64,000 nt of DNA. Origin: Oceanobacillus chungangensis. GTDB lineage: Bacteria; Bacillota; Bacilli; Bacillales; Amphibacillaceae. The translations under genes were made by a program, and so were the position numbers. Every line of letters begins with the position of its first letter. The stretch's first letter is position 1. Where the stretch lies: assembly GCF_003369565.1 (NCBI RefSeq), contig NZ_PIOD01000011.1, positions 310,001 to 374,000 on the forward strand. Reading direction: 5' to 3'. Shown here piece after piece: positions 20,154-29,477 of the stretch. The notes under the pieces were generated by a model. The model saw nothing but the letters and a program-made list of their open reading frames with translations, was not told where the DNA came from and did no database searches.

Positions 20154-20705
20154 ATGATTACAATGAAAGACATCGTTCGTGAAGGACATCCTTCATTAGA
20201 AAAAGTAGCAAAAGAAGTGGAGTTACCGCTTCATGATGAAGATAGACAGCTTCTACTTGATATGATTACCTTTTTGAAAAATAGTCAAGATGATGAAATT
20301 GCAGCTAAATATGATTTGCGTGCTGGTGTTGGTTTAGCAGCACCACAGTTAGGGATAGAGAAACGATTAATTGCAGTTTATTTTGAGGATTCAGATGGAA
20401 AACTGTATAACTACGGTTTAGTAAATCCTAAAATTGTTAGCCATTCAGTCGAACAGTCATATTTGGCTGGTGGTGAAGGTTGCCTTTCTGTTGATCGCCC
20501 CGTCGAAGGATATGTTCCACGTCATGCTAGAATTACAGTTAAAGCAACAGATATAGAAGGTAATCCTGTAAAACTTAGATTAAAAGGTTATCCAGCAATT
20601 GTTTTTCAACATGAAATTGATCATTTAAACGGTGTAATGTTCTACGACCATATTAATACAGAAGTTCCCTTCGCCGTACCAGATAATTCGACTGTAATTG
20701 AATAA
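20154..20705 (+). CDS. def: Peptide deformylase
   Basis: 183 residues, with the three deformylase motifs in place: GVGLAAPQ at 58-65, EGCLSV at 108-113 (metal Cys) and QHEIDH at 152-157 (metal His pair and catalytic Glu). It removes the formyl group from nascent proteins and acts with a ferrous ion. The insertion between motifs 1 and 2 is typical of the Gram-positive type II enzyme (DefB/YkrB). AAAGGAG precedes the ATG. Monocistronic with its own terminator. Confidence 0.97.
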   Translation: MITMKDIVREGHPSLEKVAKEVELPLHDEDRQLLLDMITFLKNSQDDEIAAKYDLRAGVGLAAPQLGIEKRLIAVYFEDSDGKLYNYGLVNPKIVSHSVEQSYLAGGEGCLSVDRPVEGYVPRHARITVKATDIEGNPVKLRLKGYPAIVFQHEIDHLNGVMFYDHINTEVPFAVPDNSTVIE

Positions 20706-21016
20706 AGAAAATTTAACTGTCTGATACCAAGTTGATATACTTCGCTGAACTTGGCAAATCAAATAATCACTTTCGAGAAGTGTCCAACAGCGGGCACTTT
20801 TTTCATTTTAACGGCATCATTCCTACAAATGAATAATTATTATTTTACTGTAAAGCATAACCATATCAACAAATTCCATAGAATTTAGAACTTATTTTTA
20901 GATAAATAATGGATTTGTATTTCAAATTTCCTCAAATCGTACTATACTATAGTTAAGAGGGATTGGATCGGTAGATGTTTATGTTGCTTTTCTTAAATAT
21001 TTGGAAGGAGACGTGC
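20706..21016. other. Intergenic region between def and a small ORF
   Basis: It holds the def terminator and, before it, a second inverted repeat CCAAGTT...AACTTGG at about 20728-20755. A -10-like TATACT at about 20944 may drive the following small ORF. Confidence 0.4.
20778..20804 (+). terminator. Terminator of def
   Basis: An 8-bp stem (AAGTGTCC / GGGCACTT, one G-U pair) followed by six T and then CATTTT. Confidence 0.8.
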
Positions 21017-21121
21017 ATGATTATGCTGAAGCGCCTAAAAGAAAAGCTAAAGAAACGCTGGAAGGAATTTTTAGGCAAAGAAGGACGTGTACCTACAACT
21101 TTTGAAAAAGACTATCATTGA
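21017..21121 (+). CDS. Putative 34-residue basic small protein
   Basis: ATG at 21017 is preceded by GGAAGGAG at optimal spacing. The predicted peptide has a strongly basic, amphipathic helix (LKRLKEKLKKRWKEFL) followed by GKEGRVPTTFEKDYH. The good ribosome binding site and the ordered composition make it a likely real gene, though it is well below normal ORF size. It lies about 200 bases upstream of rpoY-rnjA. I do not recognise the family. Confidence 0.55.
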   Translation: MIMLKRLKEKLKKRWKEFLGKEGRVPTTFEKDYH

Positions 21122-21318
21122 TGTCACCAATCACAACGAATTTAGTATTGCAAGCTTAACTGGTTATGTTACGGAAGCATAATAAGCTTATTTTAGTATG
21201 GCTACGGAAAATAAATAACATCTAATTAATAAAAGTGTTTTAGCTATCACAAATAGTGCTAGCTTTATTAAAAGAATCAAAAATAAAAAAGTATTAGAAT
21301 TAGGTCAGGAGAGATAGA

Positions 21319-21528
21319 ATGATTTATAAAGTATTGTTCCAAGAATTCATGGGCGAAAACCCTGTTCGTGAAAAAACAAAAAGTATATATGTGGAAGCAA
21401 ACTCAGTACGCGAAGTTCGCCAAAAATTAAACGATCGCAACTATAACATCGAGCTTATCCAAGAATTGGATGCTGCACATCTGGAGTATGAACAAAAATC
21501 CGAAAATTTTGAATTGGAGAACATTTAA
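21319..21528 (+). CDS. rpoY: RNA polymerase epsilon subunit
   Basis: 69 residues matching the RpoY/YkzG family: [24 protein letters not shown] and [17 protein letters not shown]. RpoY binds RNA polymerase near the beta' jaw and is found in Firmicutes. GGAGA precedes the ATG. The stop codon is two bases from the rnjA start, so the two are co-transcribed and probably translationally coupled, as in other Bacilli. Confidence 0.96.
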   Translation: MIYKVLFQEFMGENPVREKTKSIYVEANSVREVRQKLNDRNYNIELIQELDAAHLEYEQKSENFELENI

Positions 21529-21530
21529 TT

Positions 21531-23198
21531 ATGAAATTTGTAAAAAACGATCAAACCGCAGTATTCGCTCTTGGTGGACTAGGTGAAATTGGTAAAAATA
21601 CGTATGGGGTACAATTCCAAGATGAGATTATTTTAATTGATGCAGGGGTTAAGTTCCCTGAGGATGAGTTACTTGGAATTGACTACGTTATACCAGATTA
21701 TACCTACATCGTACAAAACCAAGATAAAATTAAAGGGTTGTTCATTACTCATGGACATGAGGATCACATTGGCGGTATCCCATTCCTTTTACGTGAAGTA
21801 AATATTCCAATTTATGCAGGGAAACTCGCAATTGGATTAATTAGAAATAAATTAGATGAACATGGTTTATTAAGGACTGCAAAATTAAACGTTATCCAAG
21901 AAGATGATATTATTAAATTCCGTAAAACTTCCGTAAGCTTTTTCCGTACTACACACAGTATCCCAGATGCATATGGTGTCGTCGTTAAGACACCACCAGG
22001 GAATATTGTTCATACTGGAGATTTCAAATTTGACTTCACTCCAGTCGGTGAGCCAGCTAATCTTGCAAAAATGGCTGAAATTGGTAAAGATGGTGTTCTC
22101 TGCTTACTTTCAGACAGTACAAATAGTGAAGTCCCTGGTTATACAATGTCAGAAAGAGTTGTAGGTGAAAGTATTAATGATATATTCAGCCGTGCAGATG
22201 GTAGACTTATCTTTGCCACATTCGCCTCTAATATTTATCGACTTCAACAAGTTGTAGAATCGGCAATAAAGTATAATCGTAAAGTTGCAGTCTTTGGCAG
22301 AAGCATGGAGTCAGCTATCACCCTTGGTCTTGAACTAGGTTATATTCAGGCACCAAAAGAAACCTTTATTGATGCCCAGCAGCTTAACCGCTTGCCAGCC
22401 AATGAAGTGGCAATTCTTTGTACTGGTTCACAAGGTGAATCGATGGCAGCTTTATCTAGAATTGCAAATGGCACACATAGACAAATCCAATTAATACCTG
22501 GTGACACTGTCGTATTCTCATCTTCACCAATCCCTGGAAATACGGTCAGTGTATCAAGAATCATCAATAAATTATACCGTGCTGGTGCTGAAGTGATACA
22601 TGGTAAATTAAACAACGTGCATACATCAGGACATGGTGCACAAGAAGACCAAAAATTAATGTTACGATTAATTCAACCTAAATTCTTCTTACCAATTCAC
22701 GGAGAATACCGCATGTTTAAAGAGCATGAGAAACTAGCTGTAGCTTGTGGTGTCGATCCTGATAATGTCTTCATCATGGACAATGGAGATGTACTGGCTT
22801 TAGGAAAAGAACAAGGTGAAATAGCAGGTAAAATCCCTTCAGGTTCCATCTATGTTGACGGCAGTGGTATTGGTGACATCGGAAATATTGTTTTACGCGA
22901 TCGTCGCATCCTATCTGAGGAAGGATTAGTAATTGTAGTTGTAAGTATTAATATGAAAGAATTTAGAATTGCGGCAGGTCCAGATATCATATCCCGCGGA
23001 TTCGTTTATATGAGAGAGTCTGAGGACTTAATAAATGAAGCACAAAAGCTTGTTTCAAGTCATTTATCTAAAGTAATGGAAAGAAGAACAACCCAATGGT
23101 CAGAAATTAAGAATGAAATTACTGATACAATTGCACCATTCCTTTATGAAAAAACAAAACGCCGTCCAATGGTATTACCAATAATTATGGAAGTTTAA
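21531..23198 (+). CDS. rnjA: Ribonuclease J1
   Basis: 555 residues, metallo-beta-lactamase / beta-CASP nuclease. The metal motif HGHEDHIGG is at about 75-83; then GRSMESA and GTQGE-like [10 protein letters not shown] of the beta-CASP domain; [14 protein letters not shown] and PIHGEYRMF complete the active site; a C-terminal dimerisation domain follows. It acts as a 5' exonuclease and endonuclease in RNA decay and 16S rRNA maturation. Operon with rpoY. Confidence 0.97.
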   Translation: MKFVKNDQTAVFALGGLGEIGKNTYGVQFQDEIILIDAGVKFPEDELLGIDYVIPDYTYIVQNQDKIKGLFITHGHEDHIGGIPFLLREVNIPIYAGKLAIGLIRNKLDEHGLLRTAKLNVIQEDDIIKFRKTSVSFFRTTHSIPDAYGVVVKTPPGNIVHTGDFKFDFTPVGEPANLAKMAEIGKDGVLCLLSDSTNSEVPGYTMSERVVGESINDIFSRADGRLIFATFASNIYRLQQVVESAIKYNRKVAVFGRSMESAITLGLELGYIQAPKETFIDAQQLNRLPANEVAILCTGSQGESMAALSRIANGTHRQIQLIPGDTVVFSSSPIPGNTVSVSRIINKLYRAGAEVIHGKLNNVHTSGHGAQEDQKLMLRLIQPKFFLPIHGEYRMFKEHEKLAVACGVDPDNVFIMDNGDVLALGKEQGEIAGKIPSGSIYVDGSGIGDIGNIVLRDRRILSEEGLVIVVVSINMKEFRIAAGPDIISRGFVYMRESEDLINEAQKLVSSHLSKVMERRTTQWSEIKNEITDTIAPFLYEKTKRRPMVLPIIMEV

Positions 23199-23205
23199 TA
23201 TTTAA

Positions 23206-23238
23206 AAGACCTGAGTTTATATACAACTCGGGTCTTTT
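23206..23238 (+). terminator. Terminator of rpoY-rnjA
   Basis: A stem with arms AAAGACCTGAGTT and AACTCGGGTCTTT (one G-U pair), followed by a run of T. Confidence 0.9.
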
Positions 23239-23334
23239 TCCATTGTTTAAGATAAGCTAATTTAATATTGTTATTGCTATTACTTGATATAGTAAGGAAA
23301 AGTTTAGATAAACTGTGGACTAAGAAGACGCAAA

Positions 23335-23705
23335 GTTGATTTTCGCTCCGGAAAGTCGCGCATCTGGAGGGCAACGCGGTCTGCTCCTTCTAAAGAAAAT
23401 CACTTTAGATGTATCTTCAGCCGTAGCTTTTCCCACAGGACAAAAAATGCCTCGACAGCGTTACATCGCACGATGAAAATATTTTTATTTTCGACGAGTC
23501 TCCTGTCCTCGGTTCCAATCAACAGCCATGAGAGAGGAAAATGCACTTCTATCTATTTTAGAAAATTATTAACTCGCACATCCCAAGCGGAGATAATACA
23601 CGAAGACTCCTGCGGGAGGAAGGGCTTCGGTGAGACGCACAAGAAGGCTCACCAGCCCCCCCGAGGAAAGCGTAGTGTATTTTCGCAGCGACTGGCCCAA
23701 GAACA
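23335..23705. repeat. GC-rich intergenic repeat element, two inward or outward facing half-copies
   Basis: This gene-free region is much richer in GC than its surroundings. Its left half (TTTTCGCTCCGGAAAG... CCTCGACAGCGTTACAT ... GAGTCTCCTG) resembles the element at 51970-52165 in direct orientation. Its right half (GAAGACTCCTGCGGGAGG ... GGAAAGCGTAGTGTATTTTC) resembles the same element inverted. Similar GC-rich intergenic repeats are familiar in Bacillaceae. An 81-codon frame at 23473-23718 runs through it, but is repeat sequence and not a gene. Confidence 0.75.
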
Positions 23706-23756
23706 TCTGTTAAGTTAGTTCGAACTTTACATCAACTAGGAATAATACATCATAAA

Positions 23757-23792
23757 AAATAGTCCTTTTGCTATTTCACAAAAGGACTATTT
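23757..23792 (-). terminator. Terminator of ktrC
   Basis: A 13-bp stem (AAATAGTCCTTTT) followed by a T run on the minus strand. Confidence 0.9.
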
Positions 23793-23804
23793 CCTATTCA
23801 TTAC

Positions 23805-24470
23805 TTAATCATCAATTACTAGATTCTTTTCAAATCTTGAAATATCAATATCTGCTCCGATAACTATTAGAACATCATCTTCTTGCAGTACTTCATCAGC
23901 CATTGGGGAAACATTTATCGATTTCCCTTGTTTGATAGCAACAACGTTACATCCGTAATTTGCACGAATATCAAGGTCAATTAATGTTCTGCCCTTCATC
24001 TTGAGCCCTGCCTTAACCTCGACAATGCTATGCTCGTCCGATAAATCAAGATAATCTAGAATATTATTTGAGATAAGATTATGCGCTATTCTTCTTCCCA
24101 TATCACGTTCTGGATGGACAATTTGATGTGCACCAATCTTATTTAATATTTTTTCATGATAATCATTTTGTGCCTTTACTGTTATTCGATCTACTCCTAA
24201 TTCTGATAGAATTACCGTTGTTAATATACTCGCCTGAATATTTTCGCCAATTGCTACAATCACATGTTCAAAATTTGAAATTCCAATTTCTTTTAAAGAA
24301 ACCTCATCAGTCGAGTCTAATATTACAGCATGGGAGGCAATATTTTTAAATTCATTTACCTTTTCCTCATCTTTATCAATTGCAAGTACCTGCATTCCTT
24401 CTGAACTCAATTCACGACAAATACTCCCGCCGAAACGACCTAACCCAATTACAGCAAATTCCTTTTTCAT
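23805..24470 (-). CDS. ktrC: KtrC-type potassium uptake regulatory protein
   Basis: 221 residues: an RCK_N Rossmann domain (3-130; GLGRFGGSICREL, HAVILDSTDE, VAIGENIQASILT) and an RCK_C domain (about 137-220). It forms an octameric cytoplasmic ring that gates a Ktr channel in response to ATP/ADP; in B. subtilis KtrC also binds c-di-AMP through RCK_C. The start is set at ATG 24470, which gives the usual MKKEFAVIG N-terminus; ATG 24473 is an equal option. The matching channel subunit KtrD is encoded 13 kb away at 37055-38413. Confidence 0.95.
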   Translation of the reverse strand: MKKEFAVIGLGRFGGSICRELSSEGMQVLAIDKDEEKVNEFKNIASHAVILDSTDEVSLKEIGISNFEHVIVAIGENIQASILTTVILSELGVDRITVKAQNDYHEKILNKIGAHQIVHPERDMGRRIAHNLISNNILDYLDLSDEHSIVEVKAGLKMKGRTLIDLDIRANYGCNVVAIKQGKSINVSPMADEVLQEDDVLIVIGADIDISRFEKNLVIDD

Positions 24471-24527
24471 CATAGTTCCCCCATGTCTGTCTAACTTTAG
24501 CATTATCATACCACATTTTTAGAACAA

Positions 24528-24588
24528 AAGCGCAAGGACCCGTTTAGCAACGTACGGAGGTGAAGAAAGTGTCGCTAAACGGGCGCTT
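24528..24588. repeat. Long imperfect hairpin element
   Basis: Arms AAGCGC...CCCGTTTAGC and GCTAAACGGG CGCTT pair over 15 bp with a 5-nt bulge around a 25-nt loop. It lies between ktrC and the ABC exporter genes. It resembles the mobile-looking hairpin repeats found between genes in Bacillaceae and could also serve as a terminator or RNA stabiliser. Confidence 0.5.
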
Positions 24589-24658
24589 GCTAGACATGAC
24601 CAATTCAGTCTGTGAATTAAAATTGGAATGTTTTATATTTCCTTGAACAATTTATTAA

Positions 24659-26488
24659 TTAAATTGCGTCTAACATTTGAAACTGTGATTTTACCAAATG
24701 ATAATACTTACCATATTGGCTCATTAATTCTTCATGATCCCCTTGCTCGATTATCTTACCTTGCTCTAAAACAAAAATAGTGTCAGATTCCCTAATCGTA
24801 GATAATCGGTGAGCAATGATAATCGAAGTTCTTCCCTTTAATAACGTGCGCATTGCTTCTTGAATTCTTACTTCTGTTTCCGTATCAATACTTGCAGTCG
24901 CTTCATCCAAAATGATTATTCTGGGATTAGCTAATAGTGCTCTAGCAAAGGAGAGCAATTGTCGCTCACCCGCTGATAATATATTCCCTCTTTCCTCTAC
25001 TTCCGTATAATAACCATTTGATAAACGTTGAATGAAATCATCGGCACCAACTACCTTAGCAGCATTTATTACTTCTTCATCTGTGGCATCTGGCCTGCCA
25101 AAGCGAACATTATCTATGATTGTTCCCGAGAAAATAAATGTATCTTGCAGAACAACACTTATTTGACTTCGCAGACTATCCAAGGTTACATCTCTTAAAT
25201 CAACGCCATCAATCTTTACAGACCCTTTAGTTGGATCATAGAAACGACTAATTAAGTTTGCAATTGTTGACTTCCCACTACCAGTATGGCCAACAAGAGC
25301 AACCGTCTCCCCTTCCTTCATTTCCAGAGAAATTTCATGTAATGCTATTCTGTCTTCCTCATATGAAAATTCTACATGGTCAAATTCAATATGACCTTTC
25401 ATCTCTGTATACACATATGCATCTTTCTTCTCTTCTACATTTGACTCTTCATCCAAAAATTCAAATATCCGTTCAGAAGATGCCATTGCCATGAGTAGTT
25501 GATTATACATCTGTCCTAATCTGGAAATCGGTCCCCAGAACATGCCAAGGAAAAAGGCGAAAGATACAAACGTACCAACCTGAATCGTATCATTTAAGAT
25601 TAGATAGGCTCCAAATGCTATTAAAATAATTGTTCCAATTGCATCGCAAATCTCAACTAAGGGGCGAAACATCGCACTTCGCTTCGAAGCGATTCTAAAG
25701 CTATTAAAATATCCCTCATTTACGCCATTAAAAAATTCAGCATTCTCTTTTTCCTGTGTAAACGATTGGGTAATGCGCATTCCTTGAAGTCCTTCATTTA
25801 AATGTGAATTTAATCGCGATTGGTGCACCCTTACGTCCTGCCATGTCCTGCGTATCATCTTCCTTAATCTTGTTGAAATCAAAAACATAAGTGGAATAAC
25901 AATAATTACTGCAAGTGCAAGCTGTGGACTTAATGCAAATAAAATAACAACAATTGCAGTTAGTGTTACAAAATCCATCAATAAGTTGATAATCCCGTTC
26001 GAAAATAGTTCCTGTAATGAGTTTACGTCATTTAATATTCTTACTAAGATTGATCCAGCTGATCTACTATCAAAAAAACGATGGGACAAACGTTCAACAT
26101 GTGAGAATAAATGCTGCCTTAAATCAAAAATTACATTTTGCCCTAGCTTGTTTACCCATTTGATCCTAAATACGTTCGCAGTGTAGCTTATTAAGTAAAG
26201 AACACCTATCCCTAATACAAGATAAGTTAGCAATGTAAAATCTTTATGCTCGATTGCAATATCGATTGCTACCTTTCCAATTAATATTGGTACAGTTAAA
26301 CGAACAATTGTAGAGAGTAACATAGCGATTAATGCGGCCGGAAGGTATGTTTTAGCGTATGGTTTAACATACTGTAACAGTCTCAGCATTTGCCTCCAGT
26401 TAAATGGTTTATCAATCGCTTGGTCTACTGTATAGTGAAATCGCTTTAAATGTCTGCTTTCCCTTTTCCTATTTGCTGCTTTTGCCAT
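24659..26488 (-). CDS. ABC exporter half-transporter with canonical catalytic Glu (YfiC/BmrD-like)
   Basis: 609 residues: a basic N-terminal extension, six membrane helices (about 45-320) and an ATPase domain. Walker A is GHTGSGKST near 400, Walker B is IIILDEATASID with the catalytic Glu, but the signature is LSAGERQLL in place of LSGGQ. It pairs with the half-transporter just upstream (spacing about 20 bases). Together they form an asymmetric heterodimer. The ATG at 26488 is chosen because AGGAGGTGA is eight bases upstream. Likely multidrug or lipid export; the substrate is unknown. Confidence 0.9.
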   Translation of the reverse strand: MAKAANRKRESRHLKRFHYTVDQAIDKPFNWRQMLRLLQYVKPYAKTYLPAALIAMLLSTIVRLTVPILIGKVAIDIAIEHKDFTLLTYLVLGIGVLYLISYTANVFRIKWVNKLGQNVIFDLRQHLFSHVERLSHRFFDSRSAGSILVRILNDVNSLQELFSNGIINLLMDFVTLTAIVVILFALSPQLALAVIIVIPLMFLISTRLRKMIRRTWQDVRVHQSRLNSHLNEGLQGMRITQSFTQEKENAEFFNGVNEGYFNSFRIASKRSAMFRPLVEICDAIGTIILIAFGAYLILNDTIQVGTFVSFAFFLGMFWGPISRLGQMYNQLLMAMASSERIFEFLDEESNVEEKKDAYVYTEMKGHIEFDHVEFSYEEDRIALHEISLEMKEGETVALVGHTGSGKSTIANLISRFYDPTKGSVKIDGVDLRDVTLDSLRSQISVVLQDTFIFSGTIIDNVRFGRPDATDEEVINAAKVVGADDFIQRLSNGYYTEVEERGNILSAGERQLLSFARALLANPRIIILDEATASIDTETEVRIQEAMRTLLKGRTSIIIAHRLSTIRESDTIFVLEQGKIIEQGDHEELMSQYGKYYHLVKSQFQMLDAI

Positions 26489-26507
26489 TTTCCTGATCAC
26501 CTCCTAA

Positions 26508-28256
26508 TTAGTTAACTGTATTCATAACCGTTTCCCGATCTTGATATTGGATACTGTAGATACGTTCATACGGTCCATTATTTTGTAATAAATAATCATG
26601 GGTACCACGCTCGACAATCTCACCATCATCTAAAACTAAAATTTCGTCTGCATGTTTTAGTGAAGAAATACGGTGAGCAATAATGAAGGAAGTTCTCCCT
26701 TCCATCACTTCCCTCAGCGCGTGTTGTATTTTAAATTCTGTCTCCATATCAACGGCTGATGTTGCATCATCTAGTACAAGGATACTAGGATTAATACAAA
26801 TTGCTCGTGCAATTGCAATCCGTTGTTTTTGACCACCTGATAGACCCATTCCACGTTCCCCAAGCATTGTATCGTAACCTTTTGGCATTTCCATGATGAA
26901 GTCATGTGCCTGTGCTCTTTTCGCTGCATCAATAATTTGCTCATTCGTTACATTTGGGTTCCCGTAGGCAATGTTCTCTCTAATAGTTGTTGAAAATAAA
27001 AACGGTTCCTGCAATACAAAACCGATATGACTACGTAAGGTTTTAAGTTTATAATCTGAAACAGGACGACCATCCACAAGTACTTCCCCTTGTTCAGGCT
27101 CATAAAATCTTGTGATGAGTTGGGTTATACTTGTTTTTCCTGAACCTGTTGCCCCGATTAAGCCGATAATTTTCCCTGGGGGTGCATCGAAACTGATATT
27201 TTTAAGTGCTGAATCATCATCCTTAACATAGGTTAACGTTACGTCTTTAAATGTAATATGACCTTTTATTAGTACATCAACTGCATTCTCTTTTTCCACA
27301 ATATCTTCTTTTGCATCGAGTATTTCAATTAATCTCTCACCAGATGCTTTTGCTTGGGAAAACTGATTAATAATAAAGCCAAGGCCCATTAATGGATCAA
27401 GAATATACCATACTAGACTGAAGAAAGCGACCAATTCTCCCAATGCAAGCGATCCATTTATAACCAAATAACCACCATAACCAAGTAATGCAATAACACA
27501 AATATTGCCGATAAATTCCATCAGTGGGAAGTATTTCGCCCATAGATTAGATGTATCTATATAATTGTTACGATAATCATCATTGCTTGTAGAAAAACGT
27601 TTCACCTCGAAATCTTCTCGAGATAATGATTTAACCGTATTAATTCCACTAATGTTTTCTTGGATTCTCGTATTCAATACACCCATTGATTTTCTTATTT
27701 TTCGAAACGCAGGATGTACACGCTTATCAAATTGGTAAACAACGACAATTAGAAAAGGCATTGCAGCCATCGTGACAAACGCTAATGGAACAGAATAGTA
27801 AAACATCACAGCTAAACTAATGACAATTAATAAGATTGTACGAATTAATTCTGCAATTCCAATAGATAAGAAAAAGCGGAATCCTTCAACGTCTGCAGTT
27901 AAACGAGACATTATATCTCCTGTTTTAGCATTATCATAATATCGGAATGATAATGATTGGAGTTTATCATAGATTGATCCACGCAATTTATAAACAGAAG
28001 TCATCCCAAACAAATCACCTAAGTATTGAAATGCAAAGGTGGATAAGCCTTTCATAATCATTAGTACAAGGAATAGGCTACAAATATAAGGGATTAAAGC
28101 ATACCTGTCTTTTGCGACAACTTCATCAATTGTTATCTGTAAAATGATAGGATAAACAACAGTAATTACTGTTACAAATAACAAGAAAAATAATGACCAT
28201 AGCAAATATTTCTTATATGGCCAGTAAAAGCTTTTTAACCGATTAAACGTATTCAA
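26508..28256 (-). CDS. ABC exporter half-transporter with degenerate Walker B (YfiB/BmrC-like)
   Basis: 582 residues: six membrane helices (about 15-300), then an ATPase domain with Walker A GATGSGKTS at 368-376, a canonical LSGGQ signature, but Walker B ILVLDDATSAVD in which Asp replaces the catalytic Glu. In heterodimeric exporters such as BmrCD this subunit provides the non-hydrolysing site. TTG start with GGGGGGAAG upstream. First gene of the two-gene operon. Confidence 0.9.
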   Translation of the reverse strand: MNTFNRLKSFYWPYKKYLLWSLFFLLFVTVITVVYPIILQITIDEVVAKDRYALIPYICSLFLVLMIMKGLSTFAFQYLGDLFGMTSVYKLRGSIYDKLQSLSFRYYDNAKTGDIMSRLTADVEGFRFFLSIGIAELIRTILLIVISLAVMFYYSVPLAFVTMAAMPFLIVVVYQFDKRVHPAFRKIRKSMGVLNTRIQENISGINTVKSLSREDFEVKRFSTSNDDYRNNYIDTSNLWAKYFPLMEFIGNICVIALLGYGGYLVINGSLALGELVAFFSLVWYILDPLMGLGFIINQFSQAKASGERLIEILDAKEDIVEKENAVDVLIKGHITFKDVTLTYVKDDDSALKNISFDAPPGKIIGLIGATGSGKTSITQLITRFYEPEQGEVLVDGRPVSDYKLKTLRSHIGFVLQEPFLFSTTIRENIAYGNPNVTNEQIIDAAKRAQAHDFIMEMPKGYDTMLGERGMGLSGGQKQRIAIARAICINPSILVLDDATSAVDMETEFKIQHALREVMEGRTSFIIAHRISSLKHADEILVLDDGEIVERGTHDYLLQNNGPYERIYSIQYQDRETVMNTVN

Positions 28257-28500
28257 TTTACTTCCCCCCTAAAGTCTTAATTCCCGTATGTACTAATATA
28301 ACGGTTACCGAAATAAATTGCCATATATTTCTCATTATTTTTATAATTATTTTTTCGACAGAAAAGTCGTGCTAATTTTTGTAAGTTCTACCACCCGCTT
28401 TCGCTGAAAAGGTTCATTTTTCCGGGATAAAATGCATTCGAATGGGTAATGACTTGTCCCTCCCTTATTTATCGGGAATTATCATCCACAAGCATTAAAA

Positions 28501-28530
28501 ATACCCTTGCAAAGATCGTCGCAAGGGTAT
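28501..28530 (-). terminator. Terminator of the thioredoxin-like gene
   Basis: A perfect 10-bp stem (ATACCCTTGC) with TTTTTAA next on the minus strand. Confidence 0.88.
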
Positions 28531-28546
28531 CGTTTAATCGTTATGA

Positions 28547-29065
28547 TTACTTATCTATTAATCGATTTATTCGGTTACGGATTGTGCTAATTTTTCCATC
28601 GGTTTGAAAATGCCTAAGATCACCATTTTTATCAAAAATATAATATGTTGGTACATATCGTGTGCGAAATCTATCACTTAACTTTAAGTCATTATCAATG
28701 TAGACAGGCTGTGAAATATTATGCGCTTTTGCAACCCTAGTAATTTCTTCTATATCAGTATCCTGCCTAGATAATGGCATATATACTGCAATGATATTTA
28801 AGCGCTCTCGATAAGTATCTCTTAACTCATTAACATATGGCATTGATTTCTTACAAAGATGGCAGTTAATCGACCAAAAATGAATGAGTAATGGTTTCTC
28901 ACCAATCAAATCTTGCCTATATAATGAATTACTATTAAGCCAAGCTGTTGCTCCCGTTAGCTCTGGCAATGAATCTCTTAGTTTGATATTGATGCCCTCC
29001 CCTAATGTGAACTGTTGTCTATTCTCTATCCACAATATATGTTCCAGCCTTAATTCGTATTCCAA
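28547..29065 (-). CDS. Thioredoxin-fold protein of the TlpA/ResA type
   Basis: Up to 172 residues. The thioredoxin-like core begins near residue 35, with the active-site motif CHLC in WSINCHLCKKSMP and the cis-Pro region RYVPTYYIFDKNG. There is no signal peptide, so this appears to be a cytosolic member of the AhpC/TSA-Redoxin group. The start is uncertain: no in-frame ATG exists in the first third. TTG codons at 29065 and 29032 are candidates, and a strong GGGGAGGG at about 28990-28997 suggests initiation a little downstream at an unusual codon. Confidence 0.8.
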   Translation of the reverse strand: MEYELRLEHILWIENRQQFTLGEGINIKLRDSLPELTGATAWLNSNSLYRQDLIGEKPLLIHFWSINCHLCKKSMPYVNELRDTYRERLNIIAVYMPLSRQDTDIEEITRVAKAHNISQPVYIDNDLKLSDRFRTRYVPTYYIFDKNGDLRHFQTDGKISTIRNRINRLIDK

Positions 29066-29140
29066 AACACAAAAAGTAAACAGACTCTCATTTAATGAAA
29101 ATCTGTTTACTCTTTAGAATACTTTGTTAATAGAAAAACC

Positions 29141-29383
29141 TTAGCTTAATCGTTGATTTACCATGTCACAAACATCATCAGCATTAAATCCGTGTGCATT
29201 TATTACCGGTCCAGAAATAACCGCGTTTGATATTCCCATTACATCTTTATCCTGACCAGAAATGATACAGCAATCACACCCTGCTGCATCAGCTTCAGAC
29301 CGTAAATCTACAACCTCGTGGCCAAGCTCAGTTAATGCTGCTTTTACATCTGATAATGTTTCTTCGACTCCAATACGCGCCAT
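29141..29383 (-). CDS. ykuS: UPF0180 family protein YkuS
   Basis: 80 residues, full length for UPF0180. It contains MARIGVEETLSDVKAALTE, the Cys pair CDCC and the C-terminal GPVINAHGFNADDVC. GAGGAGG lies before the ATG at 29383; an upstream in-frame codon at 29416 is not needed. Function unknown. In B. subtilis it belongs to the same yku region as ykuL and ykuE, which are also close by here. Confidence 0.92.
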   Translation of the reverse strand: MARIGVEETLSDVKAALTELGHEVVDLRSEADAAGCDCCIISGQDKDVMGISNAVISGPVINAHGFNADDVCDMVNQRLS

Positions 29384-29477
29384 AGGTATTTCCTCCTCTA
29401 CATAAAAAATATACATCTGTAGTTTGACCGAAAACGTCTATGTTATACAGCAACATGGAAGATACCTATTTATAATC

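Noticed and set aside
20728-20756. Inverted repeat CCAAGTT...AACTTGG as def terminator
   Set aside because: No T tract follows; the next hairpin at 20778 with six T is the better terminator.
23473-23718. 81-codon ORF in the GC-rich repeat
   Set aside because: It lies fully in repeat sequence shared with non-coding copies elsewhere and has no ribosome binding site.
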